Positions 7,092 through 14,277 of a stretch of 64,000 nucleotides of DNA are shown one piece after another; within the stretch, counting starts at the first letter, position 1; each line of letters starts with the position of its first letter. The DNA comes from Psychrobacter phenylpyruvicus DSM 7000 = NBRC 102152 (lineage in GTDB: Bacteria > Pseudomonadota > Gammaproteobacteria > Pseudomonadales > Moraxellaceae): contig NZ_JMKP01000004.1 of NCBI RefSeq assembly GCF_000685805.1, positions 70,502 through 134,501 on the forward strand. The letters are read 5' to 3'. The notes under the pieces are model-generated. The model saw nothing but the letters and a program-made list of their open reading frames with translations, did not search any database and was not told where the DNA came from. Made by a program: the position numbers and the translations under genes.

Positions 7092-7115
7092 AAAAAACCC
7101 GCTGGGAGGCGGGTT
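7092..7115 (-). terminator. Terminator 1 of the rex-like operon
   Basis: On the minus strand the stem AACCCGCC / GGCGGGTT type (with a short loop) is followed by TTTTTT. It begins 20 bp after the stop codon of the membrane protein gene. Confidence 0.85.
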
Positions 7116-7135
7116 TTAAGGGTGTAACTTTACAG

Positions 7136-7738
7136 TTATTCGTCAACTAGAGCTTTATAACCAAGATAGTTAATGCCTACCAAAGTTAGAGTTACTATCT
7201 GAACAATAGCAGAGAAAACAAAGGTATTAAAAAGTAATAATATTATTGTAGGGGCGATACTATCACTAGTAATGTCGAAATAAAAATATATGTAATCTGC
7301 TGAGAATACAAACCTAATGATAGTCAGTAGAAGTGTGAGCAACAGGGTAAATGCAGCCAAATAAGCGAAAAGCATGGTTAGAAATACTCTACGAGTAAGT
7401 AACTGCTTATAAGGCTCACTTCTATTTCTCTCTTTCTTCCAAATAAAAGGAGGATTTTCATGATTAATGTAATTATCTATAGCGTCTCGGTTAATAGCTG
7501 AAACCGCAGAAAGAGAAGCAATGAAAAATCCAGGTAGTATAGCTAATAAAGTAAAGAGATCATTAAACTTATCACTGAATAAGAAGTTATCGCCATAACT
7601 ATTGGTTGCTAATAGGGTACAGAAAATTCCTGCAAAGGACCCTATAACTAGAGGCATATAATACAATGCTTTATGTTGTGCGTTCTTTGGGTATTTGATT
7701 TTTAGAAAGTCAAATACTTTTAAGGCCTGATTAAGCAT
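7136..7738 (-). CDS. Four-helix membrane protein, RexB-like position
   Basis: A 200-aa inner-membrane protein with four predicted transmembrane helices: about residues 27-46, 60-83, 118-143 and 162-187. A charged cytoplasmic loop of about 35 residues (KKERNRSEPYKQ) separates helices 2 and 3. The ATG at 7738 is chosen because AGGAGGT lies just upstream; the TTG at 7759 is less likely. It follows the 334-aa gene by 26 nt in a two-gene operon with its own promoter and terminators. Lambda RexB is a smaller protein (144 aa), also with four helices, in the same genomic slot. No sequence homology is claimed; an effector role in phage exclusion is inferred from context. Confidence 0.75.
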   Translation of the reverse strand: MLNQALKVFDFLKIKYPKNAQHKALYYMPLVIGSFAGIFCTLLATNSYGDNFLFSDKFNDLFTLLAILPGFFIASLSAVSAINRDAIDNYINHENPPFIWKKERNRSEPYKQLLTRRVFLTMLFAYLAAFTLLLTLLLTIIRFVFSADYIYFYFDITSDSIAPTIILLLFNTFVFSAIVQIVTLTLVGINYLGYKALVDE

Positions 7739-7764
7739 ATGACCTCCTGTATTCAGCAAGCAAG

Positions 7765-8769
7765 TTAAAAGTTCTCAATCATTTTAGCGTAAAATTGAGC
7801 AATAGGTGTAGGGTGTTCTTTCTTTATTTTCTCATGAGTATCAGGCTCTCTATCCACCCAATTCAGGTAAGCCTTTTTTGAAAAACCTGTAATAATATCG
7901 TTATAAAATTCGTGCTGTACCTCTGAAGATGACTGTGGGTCTTTAATAAGAAGATAGGTCGCTGGATTCTCAAAATTATTAGCTTTTTCTTTACCTACTC
8001 GTTTGATCCAAGCAAAAATATCATCTTTTTTGGCTCTTTGAAAAAAGCTATCGTTTTTAGAAACCTTAATAGTTAATCTTAAGTCTTCTTCAGTTAAATG
8101 ATTTGCCACATCGAACTTATCCTGATCAGCAGTACGTTCCCTAAAAACCAAGCCTCTTAAATAACCATTATTGATAGCTGAAATAATATTATCATCAGTA
8201 ACATGACTTACTTCAACATATGGTGTCGTAGCTATCTCTTTCTGTGTCATTGGGTCCTTATCTTTCCAAAACCCTTCATCGCTTTTAATTAACTTTATAA
8301 GTTGAGTGATGAGTCTAATAATATAGTTTTTAGTAAACCCATTAATAACCTGTATGGAAACGTTAGCTTGAGATGGATCGATTTGATCAGGCTTAAACAC
8401 AAGATGAAGCAATGTTCTCTGCCCATACTCGTTTGGTATCTCTTGAGTCAACACACTATCAGATATGTTTGCTAACAACCTAGGATCAACTTCCGTATCA
8501 TTGAAAGTACATAGCATTTTATAGATATTGTTTTTCTTATCATGATCAATTTTGACCCATCTTATCCACTTTTTACCTTCTTTGTATTGCAGGATGTGTT
8601 TGCCATGGTCTTTAAATTCATTAGTATTGGACTGTTGATATTTTTCTAGCCATTGGCAAAAGTCATCAACTGTAATATTTCCAAAGAATTGCTGCCCCTG
8701 CTCTGATGCTCTTGCTCTTTTCTTGTCAATTCTAAGATTATAATAATTAAACTTAATATCTACTGCCAT
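7765..8769 (-). CDS. Soluble 334-aa protein, RexA-like position
   Basis: A soluble protein without signal peptide. The N-terminal half is beta-rich (IKFNYYNLRIDKKRARA, a QYKEGKKWIRWVKI strand pair, LLHLVFKP) and the C-terminal half is more helical with charged patches. Its layout (short N-terminal strand, a KxGKxW-type strand, a long middle domain) reminds me of RexA and of DUF6731-type proteins, but the match is too weak to assign a family. The ATG has GGAG 8 nt upstream. It is cotranscribed with the four-helix membrane protein. A sensor role upstream of a membrane effector, as for RexA with RexB, is a hypothesis. Confidence 0.75.
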   Translation of the reverse strand: MAVDIKFNYYNLRIDKKRARASEQGQQFFGNITVDDFCQWLEKYQQSNTNEFKDHGKHILQYKEGKKWIRWVKIDHDKKNNIYKMLCTFNDTEVDPRLLANISDSVLTQEIPNEYGQRTLLHLVFKPDQIDPSQANVSIQVINGFTKNYIIRLITQLIKLIKSDEGFWKDKDPMTQKEIATTPYVEVSHVTDDNIISAINNGYLRGLVFRERTADQDKFDVANHLTEEDLRLTIKVSKNDSFFQRAKKDDIFAWIKRVGKEKANNFENPATYLLIKDPQSSSEVQHEFYNDIITGFSKKAYLNWVDREPDTHEKIKKEHPTPIAQFYAKMIENF

Positions 8770-8804
8770 TTTCAGGTCTCCATTATCTCAAATAAAAGGG
8801 CTGT

Positions 8805-8834
8805 TATATAGTATTAAAGGTTTCAACACGTCAA
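8805..8834 (-). promoter_or_regulatory. Promoter of the rex-like operon
   Basis: On the minus strand TTGACG (8829-8834) and TATATA (8805-8810) are 18 bp apart, about 40 bp before the ATG. An inverted repeat ACGTCA-N5-TGACGT (about 8828-8844) overlaps the -35 box and may be an operator. It would allow expression in the lysogen independent of CI. Confidence 0.6.
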
Positions 8835-8891
8835 CTAATGACGTTAATTTTTTATATTAAAGAGTTGTTATCTGCTATTAACAATCCCCTT

Positions 8892-9281
8892 CTATTCACA
8901 ACATGCCCTCAACCCAACCTCTACAGCCTCACTCAAGTCAGCACCTTTCTTAATACTATAAGGCACATTCGGCTTCATACCATCACGCTTCAGAGCATCG
9001 GCAGCGGCTTTATTAAGCGGTGTACCGATAGATGAGTCTTTACTGTAGCCCGCAGGCTCAAAGTACACCTCAATACCGGTAGGGTAATAAACACAAGATA
9101 TCTCGCCTGATGTCGTAAACGGGTATGGCGTATCATGATCAGCACCCCAAAATACCTCGTGCACCACAGTATGGCCGGAAACAAACTTACTAGCGTAACT
9201 TCTATCTTGGGAAGGAGTACAGGCAGTTACGGAGAACAGTACAACGGCGCTAATTAACCACCTGGACAAATTGATTAGCAT
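8892..9281 (-). CDS. Prophage lipoprotein, DUF2511-like
   Basis: A 129-aa protein with a type II signal sequence: a hydrophobic stretch LISAVVLFSV then the lipobox VTAC (Cys at residue 21). The mature part has the pattern PFTTSGEISC...GIEVYFEPAGY...LNKAAADA...GL.AC, which resembles small DUF2511 proteins common in prophages. It should be anchored in the inner or outer membrane facing the periplasm. It is the last gene of the repressor transcript. A lysogenic conversion role, such as surface exclusion, is an inference. Confidence 0.7.
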   Translation of the reverse strand: MLINLSRWLISAVVLFSVTACTPSQDRSYASKFVSGHTVVHEVFWGADHDTPYPFTTSGEISCVYYPTGIEVYFEPAGYSKDSSIGTPLNKAAADALKRDGMKPNVPYSIKKGADLSEAVEVGLRACCE

Positions 9282-9320
9282 GGTACGCCGTCCTTATCCT
9301 TATTCAGTTTGATGCAGTAA

Positions 9321-10001
9321 TTACACTTTTAGGAGTATGAAAAAAAGTAGTAGCGCGATAACTATAAGTATATTTTTGTTGGCAGCTTGATCCTTAGATG
9401 GAAGCGTATCATTCAGGGGTGGTTGATTAACAACAACTGGTTTATGCCTTACAGACTCTTCCGTAATGTTTTTTGATGACTTCATTACCAATGTGGGCAT
9501 AACTCTCTCGCACTTACTGTCAATCTCAATTCCAGATTTTATAATTTCAAAATCTTTGCAAGATTCGTCTATTTTTACATGCTCAAATCCTAACTCTCTT
9601 GTTTTTGAGAGCCCCCAAAACGTTTTCTCCGCCTCCTCTTCAGTTAAAAGAACATCCATTCTTATTGACACTCTTAGGGAGTCGTCGCTTATGAGACTTA
9701 ATATATAGTTAAAATAACTAGAGTTTACATAAGTAATGACATGTAACTCACTGTCATGTATCAACAATAATTCACGCTGTGCTAATCGACTTTCATCTTC
9801 AGTAGCATGAATTGATATCTCCAAATAATTTGCAGGACGTTTTTCTGAAGATACGTCATCTGTTATAAAGTCATAGCCAAGTAAGTCCTTTATATAGCCA
9901 GAAATAAGTATTCTTCCCGATTGAGGGTTATCAGCATCGCCGCCGATTACAGCAAGCCTCTCAATCTCCGCTTCTTCTAGTTTTAAATGGAATGTAGTCA
10001 T
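9321..10001 (-). CDS. Tail-anchored hypothetical protein
   Basis: A 226-aa protein with no signal peptide and one transmembrane helix at the extreme C-terminus (NILIVIALLLFFILLKV), so it is probably a tail-anchored inner-membrane protein with a cytoplasmic domain. The cytoplasmic part is alpha/beta with a TEEEAEKTFWGLSKTRELGF helix. Family not recognised. It lies 31 nt after the secreted protein gene and 39 nt before the lipoprotein gene, in the probable repressor operon. Confidence 0.65.
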   Translation of the reverse strand: MTTFHLKLEEAEIERLAVIGGDADNPQSGRILISGYIKDLLGYDFITDDVSSEKRPANYLEISIHATEDESRLAQRELLLIHDSELHVITYVNSSYFNYILSLISDDSLRVSIRMDVLLTEEEAEKTFWGLSKTRELGFEHVKIDESCKDFEIIKSGIEIDSKCERVMPTLVMKSSKNITEESVRHKPVVVNQPPLNDTLPSKDQAANKNILIVIALLLFFILLKV

Positions 10002-10032
10002 TTTTTTACCAACTTCCTTTTATAGGCTTTAG

Positions 10033-10338
10033 TTATCTTCCTAACCTACCTTCAAATTCTTCATCGTCGATGATCACTTTGTAACTATCATATTGGGCAT
10101 GCTTTAAAATATAGACTTCAGGGTTATAGCTGTAGTGATAGCTATACTCTGAGCACTGAAACTTCAAACCATTATTAAATGCAATTACTCGATCGTATTC
10201 ACAGCCTTCAAAGTCGTAGCCCTTTACGGTGGTTTCATCTATAACTGCATAACCATCCTTAGCCAAGTCTTCTAAGTCTGAAGCTAAGGCGCCAAAAGAG
10301 ATGAAGCAACATCCTAAAACAGCCATTAATTTATTCAT
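10033..10338 (-). CDS. Secreted small protein of the lysogeny operon
   Basis: A 101-aa protein with a Sec signal peptide (MNKLMAVLGCCFISFGALAS, likely cleavage after ALA). The mature part is about 80 residues, rich in Tyr and acidic residues, with Cys in EGCEYD and QCSEY that could form a disulfide in the periplasm. The start lies 5 nt after the repressor stop with AGGA upstream, so it is cotranscribed with cI and expected in the lysogen. Function unknown. Confidence 0.7.
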   Translation of the reverse strand: MNKLMAVLGCCFISFGALASDLEDLAKDGYAVIDETTVKGYDFEGCEYDRVIAFNNGLKFQCSEYSYHYSYNPEVYILKHAQYDSYKVIIDDEEFEGRLGR

Positions 10339-10343
10339 GATTT

Positions 10344-11042
10344 TTATCCTGCTCTATATTCTTGTCGGCCTACTATAATTAAGCTTTGATGATTCTCAGC
10401 TGTTACGATTTTATCTGGATAAGCAGGATTGAAACTGCGTAGCCTGAGGGCTCCGCCAGCTTCCCTGAAAATCTGTTTAAACATACGATCCCCATCTAGC
10501 AAGATGGCATAAATCTGACCGTCCCTAATCTCCCTATCGTTGATAACAATACCCACCTCATCGCCATGATTAATATAAGGCGACATACTGTCATTCACCG
10601 CACAAACCATTTTGAAGTTCTCTGGCTTAATATTGCGTTTGGTAAAAAAGTCTTCAGGTAATGAGTGATAGTCTTTAACTTCTTCAAATTCAAAGTGAGT
10701 ATCATTGCCATCACCACAGCAAAAATAAATTTCGTACACAGGTACGCGAATACTTCCATCATTACTATGCGAGATTGAGACTGAACCTTTTTGTAAGACA
10801 TTACTCAGTCCTTCGTTTATAGCTGCTTCCAAGTGAGGGCTTCCTGCGCCAGTAAGAAGCCAGTCCATACTAAGTCCAAATCTCTTAGAGATGTCCATTG
10901 CGCCTTTTTTTGATAATCCTCGTTTGGACCAATTTGTAACATTTTGAGGAGATGCATTGATGGCCGCCGCAAGCTCAGAAGGCGCCATTTTAGTCTGCTC
11001 CAACACTCTTTTCATTGAATCGTGCATATTTTTATCACTCAT
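10344..11042 (-). CDS. cI: CI-like repressor with LexA-type peptidase domain
   Basis: A 232-aa repressor. Residues about 8-65 form an HTH_3-type domain (MAPSELAAAINASPQNVTNW). Residues about 100-230 are an S24/LexA-like autoprotease: Ser152 in NDSMSPYINHGD and Lys189 in RMFKQIF. The probable cleavage site is Cys109-Gly110 rather than the common Ala-Gly; Cys-Gly is known for the phi80 repressor. The ATG at 11042 has AAGG 8 nt upstream; the TTG at 11078 is unlikely. It is divergent from cro and should bind TAAAC-N5-GTTTA operators in PL, PR and its own leader. Induction through RecA is expected from the family. Confidence 0.93.
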   Translation of the reverse strand: MSDKNMHDSMKRVLEQTKMAPSELAAAINASPQNVTNWSKRGLSKKGAMDISKRFGLSMDWLLTGAGSPHLEAAINEGLSNVLQKGSVSISHSNDGSIRVPVYEIYFCCGDGNDTHFEFEEVKDYHSLPEDFFTKRNIKPENFKMVCAVNDSMSPYINHGDEVGIVINDREIRDGQIYAILLDGDRMFKQIFREAGGALRLRSFNPAYPDKIVTAENHQSLIIVGRQEYRAG

Positions 11043-11043
11043 G

Positions 11044-11060
11044 TTAAACGCCTTGTTTAA
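11044..11060. promoter_or_regulatory. Operator in the repressor leader
   Basis: The palindrome TTAAAC-GCCTT-GTTTAA lies immediately before the repressor ATG, over its ribosome site. It matches the consensus TAAAC-N5-GTTTA perfectly and suggests negative autoregulation, like OR3 in lambda. Confidence 0.65.
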
Positions 11061-11107
11061 GTTTCTATATTTAATCAAATAACCATAGCTATTTGTTAAA
11101 CATAAAA

Positions 11108-11136
11108 TTGACTTAAATAAACAAATTGTTTATTAT
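11108..11136 (+). promoter_or_regulatory. Rightward early promoter (PR-like) with operator
   Basis: TTGACT (11108-11113) and TATTAT (11131-11136) have a 17-bp spacer. A perfect 19-bp palindrome with the core TAAAC-AAATT-GTTTA (11116-11134) fills the spacer. Weaker sites flank it (TAAAC at about 11098 and 11141). It drives cro, cII, O, P and Q. Confidence 0.88.
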
Positions 11137-11165
11137 TATCTAAACAAAATGATGAAGAGGTGGTT

Positions 11166-11354
11166 ATGACCGATAAAGAGTTAATCAACGCATTAGGTGG
11201 AGTGTTAGTTCTCTCTAACTATCTGAATATGGATTACCAGAGAGTCTTTAACTGGACTCATCGTGGCATTCCTTCTCAGATAAAGATTGATTACCCCGAG
11301 CTGTTTCTAACTAAGAATCCGCCAAACCTTAAACCACAAACAGAGGAGGCTTAA
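11166..11354 (+). CDS. cro: Cro-like regulator
   Basis: A 62-aa protein with a Cro/YdaS-type helix-turn-helix (LINALGGVLVLSNYLNMDYQ then VFNWTHRGIPSQIK). The ATG at 11166 is used because AGAGG lies 5 nt upstream; the frame opens earlier at a GTG. It is the first gene from PR, divergent from the repressor, the standard cro position. It should compete for the same operators and favour lytic growth. Confidence 0.85.
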   Translation: MTDKELINALGGVLVLSNYLNMDYQRVFNWTHRGIPSQIKIDYPELFLTKNPPNLKPQTEEA

Positions 11355-11356
11355 CT

Positions 11357-11701
11357 ATGTGCCACACCCCGATATATGCATTATCAGATGAATTGCGTGA
11401 AACCGCACGAGAGAACCATCGCATTTTATTGCAGCGACTTGCAGATGTTGGTCAAAAAACAGTTGCTGAAATTGTTGGTGTTACTGAAAGCAAGATGAGT
11501 CGTTTGAAGGACACGACAGACGGCAAGGGTGACCTTGAACTATTTGCTTCAATTGCTGCCGTGCTCGGTATAAAGCTGACAGATAGAGATGCCGTTTACT
11601 GTGACCGAGACATGGCCCAGGCAATGGCAACAATGCTACGCACGAGTGTAAATAGCCCTGATTTTATCGACATTATTTTTAGCGGTGGAGATAAGAAGTA
11701 A
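11357..11701 (+). CDS. cII: CII-like transcriptional activator
   Basis: A 114-aa protein whose central part matches lambda CII in pattern: ILLQRLADVGQKTVAEIVGV followed by TESKMSRLKD, then a helical region and an acidic tail. CII-type proteins form tetramers that activate the repressor-establishment and integrase promoters. A strong ribosome site (GAGGAGG) precedes it. It lies two bases after cro, as in lambda-like phages. Confidence 0.85.
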   Translation: MCHTPIYALSDELRETARENHRILLQRLADVGQKTVAEIVGVTESKMSRLKDTTDGKGDLELFASIAAVLGIKLTDRDAVYCDRDMAQAMATMLRTSVNSPDFIDIIFSGGDKK

Positions 11702-12150
11702 TGGCTATGAAAATCACTCATCCGCTACAAGCTAAGGTTGATCAGATTATCGAAGATGAGCTAGGCACAGAATTGGCGGAAGGCGTGCAGATATCGCTGG
11801 CAAGTTTTGAGCATATTCGGAACAAAGAATACGTGCGCAGACGACTAGAGCAGAGGGGGTTTAAGTTGATGAGCGGTCATGCAGCTAGATACTCGTACAA
11901 GCTCCCAGATAATAAAAATGAGCTAGTCGAAGAGAGTGTCGAGCCAAGAAAATACTTAAAGCAAGATGTAATGAATCGTTTTGTTGAATGCGGTCAAGTT
12001 ACAACAGCGGGTTTGAATTTAAGAGAAAGGAAGCGGCTTATCACCACTATTTCCTACCTAAGACGCACTGGGATGCTTATTAAAAGCGAGCGAGTCTGGC
12101 TGCCGAAAGTAGGGTTTTATGAAATAACCTACAAAATAAAAAACCTCTAA
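11701..12150 (+). CDS. Hypothetical early protein, possible winged-helix
   Basis: A 149-aa soluble basic protein, starting on the last base of the cII stop (TAATG). Two segments look like small DNA-binding folds: ASFEHIRNKEYVRRRLEQRG and KRLITTISYLRRTGMLIKSE, the second with a wing-like tail (VGFYEITYKI). Not a recognised family. Its place between cII and the O-like gene suggests a regulatory or replication accessory role. Confidence 0.65.
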   Translation: MAMKITHPLQAKVDQIIEDELGTELAEGVQISLASFEHIRNKEYVRRRLEQRGFKLMSGHAARYSYKLPDNKNELVEESVEPRKYLKQDVMNRFVECGQVTTAGLNLRERKRLITTISYLRRTGMLIKSERVWLPKVGFYEITYKIKNL

Positions 12151-12170
12151 CAACTGGGAATTGTTAGAGG
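12144..12170. other. 10-bp perfect hairpin overlapping a stop codon
   Basis: CCTCTAACAA and TTGTTAGAGG pair perfectly around a 7-nt loop. The stop codon of the preceding gene lies in the left arm. No T run follows, so it is not an ordinary terminator; it could be an RNA processing or regulatory element before the replication genes. Confidence 0.5.
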
Positions 12171-12215
12171 CGTGTTAATTAACCATCAAAAAGTAACTAA
12201 CAAGGATATTTAATC

Positions 12216-13100
12216 ATGAATACGGTTTATAGGCAATCACCAATGAGAGAAACAGGCTATACGCAGATTGATAACAAGATTTTTGACGCACAGCCATTCT
12301 TGTCGCCCGCTGCATTTGGGGTTCTTCTACGCATGGTGAGAATGATAGACGGTTATGGAAATACCGATAAATCTCTATCGAATAGCTTTTTACAAGAAAC
12401 CTGCAATATCAGCAAAAATACGGTTTCAAAAGTAGTAAATGAGCTGGTTGATTTTGGCTTTTTAACTGCCAAAAGACAGCAAAGAAAGACAACAATTTAC
12501 AGTCTAAATTATGAAAATATCGCCAATTTCGACCCCAAAAAACTAGGTCAAAATTTAGCATCCCAAAATTTAGCATCCCAAAATTTGACCATTAGATTCC
12601 CAAAATTTGACCAAGATAGCTCCCAAAATTTGGGAAGTAATAAAGAAAAAGAAAGAAAAGTAATTAAAGAAAAGTATAAAGAAAAAAATAATAAAAAAGA
12701 AAAGCCAGTCGAGCCTGACAAATCCAAAAAAACAAATCAGTTTGTTAAGCCTAGTGTTAATCAGATTAAAAATTATTTTTCTGAACTAGGTCGTAGTGAT
12801 TCACAAGCAATTGCTGAAAGGTTTTTTGATTACTACGAATCGAACGGCTGGAAGGTTGGTAGATCATCGATGAAAAACTGGCAAGCAACTTGTCGCAACT
12901 GGAATCGAAATAACAAGCAGACCGCAGCTAAGCAAAACACAGGAAATCAGAACACAGGACTTAATCATGCAAACAATCAACCAGCTAACAACCCAGCTAA
13001 CGAACAGCCAAAGAAATCAAGCGCAGACATCTACGCAGAAAACCTTGCCAGAGACCTTGCACAGCAGTACCCAGACGAATTCGCAAACGTGCCTTTCTAA
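12216..13100 (+). CDS. Replication initiator, lambda O-like
   Basis: A 294-aa protein. Residues about 10-105 form the winged-helix replication domain (IDNKIFDAQPFLSPAAFGVL, NISKNTVSKVVNELVDFGFL). A low-complexity middle (about 110-170) encodes the origin iterons: repeated SQNLA units, then a Lys/Glu-rich stretch. The C-terminal domain (about 185-235: FFDYYESNGWKVGRSSMKNW) resembles other phage O/DnaT-like proteins. It should bind the internal iterons and recruit the P-like protein. AAGGA lies upstream of the ATG. The Asn/Gln-rich tail overlaps the P-like gene. Confidence 0.85.
   Translation: MNTVYRQSPMRETGYTQIDNKIFDAQPFLSPAAFGVLLRMVRMIDGYGNTDKSLSNSFLQETCNISKNTVSKVVNELVDFGFLTAKRQQRKTTIYSLNYENIANFDPKKLGQNLASQNLASQNLTIRFPKFDQDSSQNLGSNKEKERKVIKEKYKEKNNKKEKPVEPDKSKKTNQFVKPSVNQIKNYFSELGRSDSQAIAERFFDYYESNGWKVGRSSMKNWQATCRNWNRNNKQTAAKQNTGNQNTGLNHANNQPANNPANEQPKKSSADIYAENLARDLAQQYPDEFANVPF
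12549..12705. other. Phage replication origin inside the O-like gene
   Basis: Five copies of CAAAATTT occur at 12549, 12564, 12579, 12601 and 12624, most within a TCCCAAAATTT context. The first three are spaced by exactly 15 bp. They are followed at about 12639-12705 by an almost pure A/G tract, rich in A. This is the lambda ori layout: iterons within O, then an AT-rich unwinding region. Confidence 0.8.
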
Positions 13101-13665
13101 GCAGCAGATAGCCAGTTTGTTTGCAGGGTGGAAAAAGTTGTTTAGATCAAAAATTAAAGATGAGGACTGGGGCGTGGACACACTGACCGTTTGGTATATC
13201 GCATTAACCGACCTAGGCATGACACAAGACGAGTTTAACCAAGCTAAGCGTAAATCGTTAAGTCTTTCATGGCCACCAACAGCCCCAGCTGATTTTTTAG
13301 AGTTAGCGAGAGCTGGCAAGCGAAGCGAATACCTAGACACACAAACCGCATTTGAAACAGCCTGTAGATGCTCAGGAATGCGCGGAGACGTCGAAAGAGA
13401 CTGGAGACACCCAACTGTACTAGAAACTGCAAATCGCATCGGGTGGGGAGTGTTAGCTCAAGCTACAAACGGATTCATCAAGTATTTTGAGCAGGTTTAT
13501 TCAGGAGTTATCGCAGAACACCAGAGTGGTGCTGAATTTACCATACCAGAAGCTAGACGCATTGAGGCGCCAAAGAAAACCAAGCTCGATGACGATAGTC
13601 CAGTAGCTCAAGACTGGGAAAAACTAAAAGCAAGAATGTTGGGGAAGCGGAGAGAAACGGCATGA
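12967..13665 (+). CDS. Replication protein, lambda P-like helicase loader
   Basis: A 232-aa protein. Residues about 45-115 show the lambda-P pattern (FAGWKKLF, VWYIALTDLGMTQDEFNQAK, LSWPPTAPADFLELAR). It would bring host DnaB to the origin. The chosen ATG lies 134 nt inside the O-like gene, with AGGA 7 nt upstream; the first 40 residues are Thr/Gln-rich and may be unconserved. It ends at an ATGA overlap with the next small gene. Confidence 0.8.
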   Translation: MQTINQLTTQLTNSQRNQAQTSTQKTLPETLHSSTQTNSQTCLSKQQIASLFAGWKKLFRSKIKDEDWGVDTLTVWYIALTDLGMTQDEFNQAKRKSLSLSWPPTAPADFLELARAGKRSEYLDTQTAFETACRCSGMRGDVERDWRHPTVLETANRIGWGVLAQATNGFIKYFEQVYSGVIAEHQSGAEFTIPEARRIEAPKKTKLDDDSPVAQDWEKLKARMLGKRRETA

Positions 13666-13814
13666 AAAAACACATCGGTACCGGCAAGGTAGTCAAGAAA
13701 TCCGAATGGCTAGGGGCTAACAAGGTGAAAGTCACTTACTCAGACTTATCAAGCGAAGAGTTAACGCGCCAGGCTTATGAGCAGGTTATTAGAGAAGTTA
13801 GGCAGGACAACTAA
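13662..13814 (+). CDS. Small hypothetical protein (50 aa)
   Basis: A short gene reading MKKHIGTGKVVKKSEWLGAN and ending EVRQDN, overlapping the stop of the P-like gene as ATGA. It is basic and soluble. This is the nin-like region between P and Q, where phages carry many such small genes. Function unknown. Confidence 0.6.
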   Translation: MKKHIGTGKVVKKSEWLGANKVKVTYSDLSSEELTRQAYEQVIREVRQDN

Positions 13815-13930
13815 TCAAATAGGCAATTAAAAGAGCGTGAGTAGCTCAAATTTAATCAGAAACTCAAAATATGAGTAAGGGTAGCCAAAGGGATTTAAAA
13901 GCACGTTAGAACGTAAATAAGGGGGATTTG

Positions 13931-14275
13931 GTGAAGAAGTACAGAAATAAACCAAAGGTGCTAAACGGCATCAAGTTTGACAGCCAAAAAGAAGCCAAGC
14001 GATACCAAGAATTAAAGCTGCTTGAGAGGGCAGGGAAAATTAAAGACCTAGAAGTTCAGCCAAAGTTTAGCTTGGTCAAAGGGGTGAAGTTTGCCGGCGA
14101 CAAAAGAGCCAAGCCGGACTTACGTTACTTTGCGGACTTTGCTTATACAGACATGGAAACGGGTGAGCGAGTGGTTGAAGATGTGAAGTCAGTAGCGACA
14201 AAAGAGAGCACGGTTTACAAGATGAAGCGGCACATGATGCTAGCAATACACGGGATTGAGGTTAGGGAGATTTAA
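13931..14275 (+). CDS. DUF1064 family nuclease-like protein
   Basis: A 114-aa protein of the DUF1064 family: YRNKPKVLNGIKFDSQKEAK then RYQELKLLERAGKI, VQPKF, and a catalytic-looking FADF...VVEDVKS. The Asp and E-x-K are consistent with the PD-(D/E)XK nuclease fold, possibly a junction resolvase. The GTG at 13931 is preferred, with AAGGGGG 5 nt upstream; a TTG one codon earlier is possible. It lies in the P-Q interval. Confidence 0.85.
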   Translation: MKKYRNKPKVLNGIKFDSQKEAKRYQELKLLERAGKIKDLEVQPKFSLVKGVKFAGDKRAKPDLRYFADFAYTDMETGERVVEDVKSVATKESTVYKMKRHMMLAIHGIEVREI

Positions 14276-14277
14276 CG

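Noticed and set aside
12549-12631. Short regular repeats as a possible CRISPR array
   Set aside because: Units are 8-11 bp with 4-12 bp between, lie inside a coding sequence and fit replication iterons; no cas gene is present.
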